Position numbers and translations under genes: made by a program. Of a DNA stretch of 22,839 bases, positions 17,800-22,839 are shown in pieces. Position 1 is the first letter of the stretch. Every line of letters starts with the position of its first letter. Below the pieces are notes generated by a model. The model saw only the letters and a program-made list of their open reading frames with translations, was not told where the DNA came from and did not search any database. Source of the stretch: a virus; the IMG/VR virus record IMGVR_UViG_3300027151_000046, positions 1 to 22,839 of that record, one strand, 5' to 3'.

Positions 17800-17816
17800 A
17801 GGATCTACTCTCAATC

Positions 17817-17845
17817 ATTATACTAAAAATAATATACTAATACAA
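17817..17845 (-). promoter_or_regulatory. Candidate sigma70-type promoter for the chaperone/tape-measure block
   Basis: On the minus strand a perfect TATAAT (17822-17817) is preceded, after 17 nt, by TTGTAT (17845-17840). It lies just after the terminator hairpin and 29 nt before the TTG start of G. The sequence after the -10 (GAGTAGA, then TAGGAGG) closely matches the leader at 21847-21880, which supports a real repeated element. Confidence 0.55.
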
Positions 17846-17852
17846 CCAGAAA

Positions 17853-17872
17853 GCCCCTGATTTCTCAGGGGC
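17853..17872 (-). terminator. Intrinsic terminator after the major tail protein gene
   Basis: GCCCCTGA and TCAGGGGC form a perfect 8-bp GC-rich stem around a 4-nt loop. On the minus strand it is followed by CTTTCTGG, a weak T tract, so partial termination is likely. It sits between the abundant tube gene and the chaperone gene, a usual place to reduce downstream transcription. Confidence 0.75.
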
Positions 17873-17893
17873 CTTATGGAATTAATTACTTAA

Positions 17894-18616
17894 TTACGCT
17901 ACCAATACACGGTCAATAATCTTACCGTATTCTTGTCCTTCGTAGCCGCTCATAGCGGTTGGAAGAAGACGGAATGTTACTGGGAATGTGGTTGGGGCTG
18001 AACGAGCCAAAGTAAACTGTGACTGTTGAACAGAGAGAACACGACGTGCATAATATACACGCTCTGTCTGTGATCCTGCTGCTGTTGGTGCTTGACCAAC
18101 TGCAACTAGCTGACGCTCTGTTGGTGCGATACCAAGAGCTCCAGCTGCTAGACCTAGAGTATCCTTCTTTGTAGTTCCTGTACCTGATGTAATAAATGTA
18201 TTATTTTGTGTAATTGCAGAGTTATTAGTTGGATCGTCTGGTTGTCCGAATACAACTAGAACGTTCTCTAGTGTACCTTCTGACATTTCAGTTGCGATCA
18301 TAACTTCCATCGCTGACTTGAACAGCTTTGCTGTATCAAGAAGCTGGTCGACAGTTACTGAATCGAATGTTGGATTGTATGTAATCTGCAAACCGTTGTT
18401 GGTAAAACCTACGTTTCTGTAATAGAAAGTACCAGAGTCAACATCGTTAAGAGTCTTTGTATAGGATACTCCTGTTGCAAATGCTCCTGCGTTTGTTGTT
18501 CCTGGCTCTGAGTTCTCGTATGCTGCGTATCCTGCTGATGTTGAATCGATATTCGAAATAAACAATGGGGATGCACCTACGAGAATGTTTTTAGCATTAC
18601 CTGCGTTTTGTGCCAT
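17894..18616 (-). CDS. Major tail (tube) protein
   Basis: 240 residues, starting MAQNAGNAKNILVGASPLFI. The length, small-residue-rich composition and alternating strands fit siphovirus tail tube proteins, with a strand-loop-strand region YNPTFDSVTVDQLLDTAKLF (about 80) and the C-terminal PTTFPVTFRLLPTAMSGYEG. The ATG has AGGAGGTG centred about 12 nt upstream. The gene is set off by its own leader on one side and a terminator on the other. Codon use is biased (mostly AAC for Asn, GGA/GGT for Gly) like the capsid gene, as expected of an abundant protein. Position between the tail terminator and the G/GT chaperones is canonical for the tube gene. Confidence 0.88.
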   Translation of the reverse strand: MAQNAGNAKNILVGASPLFISNIDSTSAGYAAYENSEPGTTNAGAFATGVSYTKTLNDVDSGTFYYRNVGFTNNGLQITYNPTFDSVTVDQLLDTAKLFKSAMEVMIATEMSEGTLENVLVVFGQPDDPTNNSAITQNNTFITSGTGTTKKDTLGLAAGALGIAPTERQLVAVGQAPTAAGSQTERVYYARRVLSVQQSQFTLARSAPTTFPVTFRLLPTAMSGYEGQEYGKIIDRVLVA

Positions 18617-18702
18617 ATTGTGTTTCCACCTCCTGGAATTCTTTGGTTATTAAATTGTAAATCTAAAAATCTGGCTGGCTAGGCCTCTTCCCTCTTGGTA
18701 CA

Positions 18703-18731
18703 ATTTTAGTCTATTAAGAGTAAAAAGGCAA
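18703..18731 (-). promoter_or_regulatory. Candidate promoter for the major tail protein gene
   Basis: The minus strand has TTGCCT (18731-18726) and TAAAAT (18708-18703) separated by 17 nt, within the 119-base gap between tail terminator and tube gene. It matches the sigma70 pattern imperfectly (4/6 and 5/6) and leaves an 86-nt leader carrying a strong AGGAGGTG. The gap shows no convincing terminator. Confidence 0.38.
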
Positions 18732-18735
18732 ACCC

Positions 18736-19248
18736 CTACAAGAATCTGCCTTGAGAGTCTGTTATTCTGGAATATTTAATTTCTAGAATGACCTCTGCGG
18801 CAAAGAACCCCTGTAGCTCCTCTGATGGAGCAGTTGGGGAGATATCGGCCACCCATATGGTGTGAAATTTAAACTTGTCAGATAAGCCAGACCACTTATT
18901 GATATCTCTAGCAGACTCATCCATTCTTCTAAATTCATCAGTCAGATAGTTTCTAATCTCATTGATATCAGATATAGATGTTGAATATAGCGTAAGCATT
19001 ATCTGCTCACAGCATATAAGCCAGTTATCTTCATATGACATTCCTACCTTGTCATATACGATATGCTTTTTGCCGCTTAAGAACTGGTTCATTTCTGCAG
19101 ATTGCTGCACTGGAATAATTGGAACTATATTTTCATTTAGGTTATCGCTCCAATAGTCATTTTCATCGAATATGTTTCTTGAGGCCAATTGATCCCATAA
19201 ATATTTTCTAAGCTCGAACATTGCGTCTAACTTATAATTAGCTGTCAT
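18736..19248 (-). CDS. Tail terminator-like protein
   Basis: 170 residues. The start is the ATG at 19248, overlapping the previous stop as ATGA with GGAGGT just upstream. The N-terminal helix (FELRKYLWDQLASRNIFDEN) is followed by a strand-rich centre with SYEDNWLICCEQIMLTLYST, a helix NEIRNYLTDEFRRMDESARD, and a final strand pair (FFAAEVILEIKYSRITD). This helix-strand order and length suit the gpU-like tail terminator family that caps the tube and joins it to the head. Location directly before the tube gene agrees. Family assignment is by fold pattern and synteny, without a diagnostic motif. Confidence 0.65.
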   Translation of the reverse strand: MTANYKLDAMFELRKYLWDQLASRNIFDENDYWSDNLNENIVPIIPVQQSAEMNQFLSGKKHIVYDKVGMSYEDNWLICCEQIMLTLYSTSISDINEIRNYLTDEFRRMDESARDINKWSGLSDKFKFHTIWVADISPTAPSEELQGFFAAEVILEIKYSRITDSQGRFL

Positions 19249-20030
19249 AGAGCACCTCCAAATGCTAGGGCTAATGCTGAGTCTGCCTGAGACCTAACAA
19301 TATTAGGAGAAAATTTATATTGAACCTTTTTAATGTTAGAAGGTAGTTTCATGGCCTTAGTTAATCTTGAATTAAACAATGATTGAAATCCAGAATTTTT
19401 AATAGATGTGTTTACTAGCTGACCACTGAAAAATCTGGAGTAAGCAAGCGCAAATTGATTTCTTGCTGCCGATCCTCCAGGTTTTTTTACTGTAACCGCT
19501 GCGCCTTTAGGCATGAATACTGTTTCTCCATTATATTCAAAAACTAGTCTTTCAGAATTTTTTGGCCTAATAACCAAAGGTAGTCCATCTTCCATAACTG
19601 ACGCCTTGTTTATAAACATATGTCTTCTTCTACCCCTGCCAGTTGGAACCATAGATCTTGAAGGTTTAAATTCATAATTAACTCTAAAAGAAAGACCTTG
19701 CTCTGAAATCTTGTTTATCTTAAATAGTCTTGCAGTAGGGTTACCAACTTTTTTCCACTCATAAACATGATGAAGAGACTTTGGTCTTGTTCTTGCAAGT
19801 GCGTCTACGTAATTTCCAAAGTCGTCATTTATTTGATCAAATATTGTTTTTGTAAAAGCATTTTGGAATTGCTTGCTAGATGTTAGCTTTGCTATTACGT
19901 TAGCCTGATAATATATGTATGCGGATACTTGCGCTACAGTACTATCTTTTAAAGTTCCGCCTGGACCAGATCCACCCATTAGTCTTTCTAGACCACTGGA
20001 TGCTTGAACTAAAAGATTGCTATTGTCCAA
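19245..20030 (-). CDS. Neck / tail-completion protein (HK97 gp10-position)
   Basis: 261 residues from a TTG at 20028-20030 (MDNSNLLVQASSG), with GGAG 10 nt upstream. The start lies inside the end of the head closure gene, which it overlaps by 11 bases. The protein is basic: KPSRSMVPTGRGRRRHMFIN near residue 122 and several Lys/Arg clusters, with helices around residues 25-85. It is longer than typical gp10-type proteins. Order in the operon (adaptor, closure, this gene, terminator, tube) places it as the head-tail joining or tail-completion protein. I do not see an unmistakable family motif, so the exact role is inferred from synteny. Confidence 0.55.
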   Translation of the reverse strand: MDNSNLLVQASSGLERLMGGSGPGGTLKDSTVAQVSAYIYYQANVIAKLTSSKQFQNAFTKTIFDQINDDFGNYVDALARTRPKSLHHVYEWKKVGNPTARLFKINKISEQGLSFRVNYEFKPSRSMVPTGRGRRRHMFINKASVMEDGLPLVIRPKNSERLVFEYNGETVFMPKGAAVTVKKPGGSAARNQFALAYSRFFSGQLVNTSIKNSGFQSLFNSRLTKAMKLPSNIKKVQYKFSPNIVRSQADSALALAFGGAL

Positions 20031-20448
20031 TTTGCTGATTCTCCGATCTCTTCATAGATGAGTTATATGCTATCACACGACCAAACGGATCAGTAACTGG
20101 AGTTGTTCCCATAACCTCAAATACTGTTGGGGTTTCGGTTGGAAAGTTAATTTCATGCCAAATAACATTGTCGCTGCTATCTCTTATGTTTGTTACTTTT
20201 TCCCTAGGGGTTAGTCTTTCAGAAGTTCTAACTTGAATAATTTGATCATTTAAATATTTATTTGAAAAGATTTGCTTATCGCTAGATCTGGTTGTCGCAG
20301 AGTTACTAATAACACCTTTTGCATGGCATGCCACAGTTTTATAATATGACCACTCACGAATAATAGCACCAGTATCTGGATCTTGGACTTCAGTTTGTTT
20401 ATAAACATCTAGATACATAGACAGAACTGAGTCTATCAAATCGTTCAT
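20020..20448 (-). CDS. Head closure / head-tail stopper protein
   Basis: 142 residues. The start is the ATG at 20446-20448, overlapping the adaptor stop as TAATG with AAGGTAGAG upstream. The protein is predicted to be a small beta-barrel: DVYKQTEVQDPDTGAIIREW, then YKTVACHAKG and a late strand PTVFEVMGTTPVTDPFGRVI, the general layout of SPP1 gp16 or HK97 gp7-type closure proteins. Between adaptor and tail-completion genes this is the expected function. The ends overlap both neighbours, so expression is probably tightly coupled. Assigned from length, fold pattern and order. Confidence 0.62.
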   Translation of the reverse strand: MNDLIDSVLSMYLDVYKQTEVQDPDTGAIIREWSYYKTVACHAKGVISNSATTRSSDKQIFSNKYLNDQIIQVRTSERLTPREKVTNIRDSSDNVIWHEINFPTETPTVFEVMGTTPVTDPFGRVIAYNSSMKRSENQQIGQ

Positions 20449-21431
20449 TATATAAGCTCTACCTTTGCTGTAAGTACATAATCCGCTAGCAATTTATCTG
20501 CATATGCATTTCCTGTACCAGTATACGCTTCTCCAGTATATTCAAAGTCCCAGTCGAATGTAGAGATTTTCTTTATATACTTATTTCTCCATACAGTATC
20601 TTTATTAAAGTAATCTTTCATTAATTCTATAGCTGCTAGTTCTACATCATCTGGAACTTTATCCCAACCAAATCTACCTTCAACTCTGTAAGGTACTCCA
20701 GACTGAAAAGCTCCACGTCCATAGTCATTTATACTTGGAGGAACCATTCCGTTTGCTGTATACACGGTATTATCTAGCATATCAGCACGATTAACTCTAA
20801 TTCCATAGCCTGTTTCAGAAATATCTAGTGGATAATTCCAATTGTCTATTCCTTCGATTGCATCTATTAAAAGAATGTCTCTGGCGTATAAATAATAAAC
20901 TTCAGCAATTTTTGAAGGAAGCGGAAGAACATCTGAATCATATCCATAAACAACAAAAACGTCGTCGTATAGATAAAAATTTTGTCCAGTATGTTGCTCT
21001 ATAGCTTTACGTGCATATTTTTCTGCCATCAATAATTCTTTATAAGACTTATAATTTGGATCTGAAGGATCTGTGCTAAAGCCTATATCCTGAGCATGAT
21101 TAAAATCTACATACGGAGTTACTACATAAACTTCATCTGCTTTTGAAACCGCTGTTCCATTTACAGTATAATTCCAAACAAGTCTTAGCGTTCTGTTCTT
21201 GTTTGTATACTGATATGGAACATTTGTAGTATATGTCCCAGGATTGTTTTCATCTAAAGATGATGTAAGGGTTGTAAGTAATTGTGTAGGACTAATATAA
21301 GGGCTGGCTGTAGGATCTAACGTAACGTCATATAGACCAACTGTTGGAAGGTTGTCTGCATTTGCTACATCACCATTCCAAAATACCTTGTGTGTTATTG
21401 GTGACTGACTGTTAATTAATATCTCTGCCAT
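20448..21431 (-). CDS. Head-tail adaptor (connector) protein with an extra N-terminal Ig-like domain
   Basis: 327 residues. Residues 1-105 form a beta-rich Ig-like domain (THKVFWNGDVANADNLPTVG; NRTLRLVWNYTVNGTAVSKA). From about 110 on, the sequence fits head-tail connector adaptors of the HK97 gp6 class: AEKYARKAIEQHTGQNFYLY, then VPYRVEGRFGWDKVPDDVEL, AAIELMKDYFNKDTVWRNKY and a Tyr/Phe-rich C-terminus. Adaptors join the portal to the tail and are commonly about 100-200 residues, so the extra domain explains the size here. The ATG at 21431 has only a weak SD; the preceding gene ends 14 nt upstream. It may decorate the neck. The connector assignment is good, while the Ig call is from strand pattern only. 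Confidence 0.75.
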   Translation of the reverse strand: MAEILINSQSPITHKVFWNGDVANADNLPTVGLYDVTLDPTASPYISPTQLLTTLTSSLDENNPGTYTTNVPYQYTNKNRTLRLVWNYTVNGTAVSKADEVYVVTPYVDFNHAQDIGFSTDPSDPNYKSYKELLMAEKYARKAIEQHTGQNFYLYDDVFVVYGYDSDVLPLPSKIAEVYYLYARDILLIDAIEGIDNWNYPLDISETGYGIRVNRADMLDNTVYTANGMVPPSINDYGRGAFQSGVPYRVEGRFGWDKVPDDVELAAIELMKDYFNKDTVWRNKYIKKISTFDWDFEYTGEAYTGTGNAYADKLLADYVLTAKVELI

Positions 21432-21445
21432 TTTATAGGCCTAGA

Positions 21446-21847
21446 TTAGTTGTAGTACTCCTGGACTTCCTTTGGAGTTGCTAATCTAAAGCCCTCCTCC
21501 TTATCAAAAATTTCTTGAGCCTTGTCTTTATTCATTGCTACAAAAGGATGATCTTTTGTGAATGTATGACCCATAATATCATATCTAAAGTTTGCTCTGG
21601 TCATTCTTACTAATACTGTGTCTGCTGGCTGTTCCGCCTTTGGATCAAACTTAGGTAATACCTCTACTGACATATCTTCTTCGTCTTCTTCCATCTTCTC
21701 AATGGTCTTGTTATATACAGACCAAGTTACGCCCTCTTCTGCGAGTGCTGCAATAATGTCGGCTTTATTTTTTAGGCCTTCAGTTTCGACTGCGAAATCT
21801 TCTGCAATCTTTTTTAACTCAGATACTTTCAATGTCTCGAATGACAT
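21446..21847 (-). CDS. SAP/HeH-domain-like protein encoded after the major capsid gene
   Basis: 133 residues. Residues 1-42 (LKVSELKKIAEDFAVETEGL, then KNKADIIAALAEEG) match a helix-extended-helix or SAP/Rho-N-type domain: a short helix, a linker with Gly, and a second helix KADIIAAL. An acidic linker follows (KMEEDEEDMSVEV), then a C-terminal part with VRMTRANFRYDIMGHTFTKD and FDKEEGFRLATPKEVQEYYN. SAP-like domains bind DNA or protein. The position after the capsid gene hints at a head-neck or packaging accessory. The ATG has AGGAG 6 nt upstream, and the gene is preceded by a terminator and a promoter-like element. Exact role unknown. Confidence 0.68.
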   Translation of the reverse strand: MSFETLKVSELKKIAEDFAVETEGLKNKADIIAALAEEGVTWSVYNKTIEKMEEDEEDMSVEVLPKFDPKAEQPADTVLVRMTRANFRYDIMGHTFTKDHPFVAMNKDKAQEIFDKEEGFRLATPKEVQEYYN

Positions 21848-21874
21848 ATATATCTCCTAATTCTACTCAAATCA

Positions 21875-21903
21875 ATTATAGCATTACTAAATTAAAATGA
21901 AAA
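21875..21903 (-). promoter_or_regulatory. Candidate extended -10 promoter with leader before the SAP-like gene
   Basis: The minus strand reads TGCTATAAT (extended -10; TATAAT at 21880-21875). A TTTTCA lies 17 nt upstream (21903-21898), overlapping the T tract of the terminator. The 27-nt leader continues TTGATTTGAGTAGAATTAGG and matches the leader at the chaperone gene, which supports function. Confidence 0.55.
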
Positions 21904-21927
21904 GCCCCCAAAAATTAATTTGGGGGC
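21904..21927 (-). terminator. Intrinsic terminator after the major capsid gene
   Basis: GCCCCCAAA and TTTGGGGGC form a perfect 9-bp stem around a 6-nt AT loop (AATTAA). On the minus strand it is followed by TTTTCATTTT. It ends or reduces transcription downstream of the abundant capsid gene, in the same arrangement as the terminator at 17853-17872. Confidence 0.82.
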
Positions 21928-21950
21928 CTTTCTTACGGGTTAATTCCTAA

Positions 21951-22839
21951 TTAGGAAGCTACCTTAACGTTCTTAACAACGACCCAAGCGTCTGCTTGTT
22001 CGATCTGGACGCCAACACGAGTATACATTGTGTACTCAATTGAGTCCTTACGTGGCCAGAAGAAGCGGTAAACAGTTACATCACGCTTGATACCAATAAC
22101 AACGTTATTTGGGAATGTCAAGTGGATATCTCCGTGGTTACCTGTCTCACCTGTGTAGTCGCCATCTTGTGCTTCAGGAAGTAGTGGAACTTCAACAATC
22201 GGAATACCGAATGCAAATGGAGCCACATAACCTGCTGGACCACCTAGAGGCTGTACGCCTTGTCCACGGATTACGCTTGAAGCGATATCCTGTGGGATAG
22301 TCTGGTTTGTTCCAATGCTGTTAGCATATAGGAAGTCTTGGATAAGGTTTGAACCTGCCAAGAAACGAAGGTCAGCACGGCGCTGCTTGTACTTACGTGG
22401 AAGTGCCTTGAGTGCTGAGTTGAATACTGCACGTGAAACGGCAGCTCCACCAGCATCAACAACGTGACCGTTTGCCTTTGCCTTCTTTACTACACCATCA
22501 AATGCCTTGTATAGGTTATCTGATGTAAGTGATGTATTTCCGTTAAGGATTACATCTTCAATGTCGTTACCTGCCTGTGTTGCCATCATGCGGGCAATGT
22601 GATCCTCAAGATCAGCACCTTCAATATTGTCTTCTAGAGACTCAGTTGAAAGTTCCCAATCTAGACGAAGCTTCTTTGTTGAAAGAGAGATCTTAGAGAA
22701 TGTTACTGCAGAGTTTGCTGCTGTATCATCACCTTCAGTTGCGAGCTTCATAAGCTTCTCGCCTACTGACATACGATCAATCTCAGTTGTATCTGCTCTC
22801 ATTCGGACAGTACGTGCGACCTTTCCAATTACGGTTGCG
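21951..22839 (-). CDS. Major capsid protein, HK97 fold (5' end beyond window)
   Basis: At least 295 residues; the frame is open through the right edge, so the ATG at 22802 is internal. The visible sequence (ATVIGKVARTVRMRADTTEI) leads into an N-terminal region with KKLRLDWELSTESLEDNIEG and ARMMATQAGNDIEDVILNGN, typical of HK97-type capsid proteins where the long E-loop and spine helix lie. The C-terminal strands are GDIHLTFPNNVVIGIKRDVT, VYRFFWPRKDSIEYTMYTRV and VQIEQADAWVVVKNVKVAS. All visible lysines use AAG, and Asn is mostly AAC, showing the translational bias of an abundant protein. A strong terminator follows the stop. The start, any scaffold or protease domain, and the full length are outside the window. 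Confidence 0.93.
   Translation of the reverse strand, partial: ATVIGKVARTVRMRADTTEIDRMSVGEKLMKLATEGDDTAANSAVTFSKISLSTKKLRLDWELSTESLEDNIEGADLEDHIARMMATQAGNDIEDVILNGNTSLTSDNLYKAFDGVVKKAKANGHVVDAGGAAVSRAVFNSALKALPRKYKQRRADLRFLAGSNLIQDFLYANSIGTNQTIPQDIASSVIRGQGVQPLGGPAGYVAPFAFGIPIVEVPLLPEAQDGDYTGETGNHGDIHLTFPNNVVIGIKRDVTVYRFFWPRKDSIEYTMYTRVGVQIEQADAWVVVKNVKVAS

Noticed and set aside
17812-17814. TTG at 17814 as the start of the chaperone gene
   Set aside because: The strong AGGAGG lies downstream of it and is well placed for the TTG at 17787.
18660-18700. Possible terminator in the gap before the tube gene
   Set aside because: The GGCC/GGCT-rich stretch gives only a 3-4 bp stem and no T tract follows it.
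18617-18735. Alternative -10 (TACAAT) nearer the tube gene
   Set aside because: No acceptable -35 lies at 16-18 nt upstream; the TTGCCT/TAAAAT pair fits better.
22109-22462. Open frames on both strands inside the capsid gene (22109-22300 plus, 22271-22462 minus)
   Set aside because: The capsid frame is continuous and strongly codon-biased; these are out-of-frame shadows.
22800-22802. ATG at 22802 as the start of the capsid gene
   Set aside because: The frame continues open upstream to the window edge with conserved-looking codons, and no SD precedes the ATG.
1-22839. Defence or anti-defence island, tRNA genes, CRISPR arrays or insertion sequences
   Set aside because: The window is filled with contiguous structural genes and three short gaps; none of these features is present.

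Overview
The window is part of the virion structural (head-to-tail) module of a tailed dsDNA phage or prophage. Every gene I can support lies on the minus strand, so the operon reads from high to low coordinates. Transcription runs from the major capsid protein (cut at the right edge), through connector, tail-tube, chaperone, tape-measure, tail-tip and fibre genes, to a small partial gene cut at the left edge. The long tape measure, the lambda G/GT-type frameshifted chaperone pair and the absence of any tail-sheath gene point to a siphovirus with a long non-contractile tail. The DNA is AT-rich and the ribosome binding sites are of the AGGAGG type. The host cannot be named from the sequence; an AT-rich actinobacterium (for example a freshwater lineage) is one possibility only.

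Right part (22839-18736): major capsid protein; terminator; promoter and leader; a small protein with a SAP/HeH-like N-terminus; a head-tail adaptor with an extra N-terminal Ig-like domain; head closure; a neck or tail-completion protein; and the tail terminator. Most of these genes overlap or nearly abut and are probably translationally coupled.

Middle (18735-10720): major tail tube protein with its own leader; a second terminator-promoter-leader unit; the tail assembly chaperone gene G and its -1 frameshift extension GT; and a 2130-residue tape measure protein of the TP901 type. The frameshift site is C CCA AAC at 17491-17497. A nested stem-loop begins 5 nt downstream, and the fused reading frame joins without interruption.

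Left part (10720-1): a small distal-tail-like protein, two consecutive tail-hub proteins, two proteins of unknown function at the tail tip, two large Ig/FN3-rich receptor-binding or fibre proteins (942 and 713 residues, one with a carbohydrate-binding-like motif), and the start of an unrecognised small helical gene. Neighbouring genes are joined by TAATG or ATGA overlaps.

There are no tRNA genes, insertion sequences, CRISPR arrays, integrase or lysis genes in the window. The only non-coding stretches are three short gaps of about 100-120 bases (18617-18735, 17788-17893, 21848-21950), which carry the promoters and terminators. No gap exceeds 300 bases. The most notable signals are the complete frameshift cassette in the chaperone gene and the near-identical terminator/promoter/leader units that divide the operon, probably to set different expression levels.
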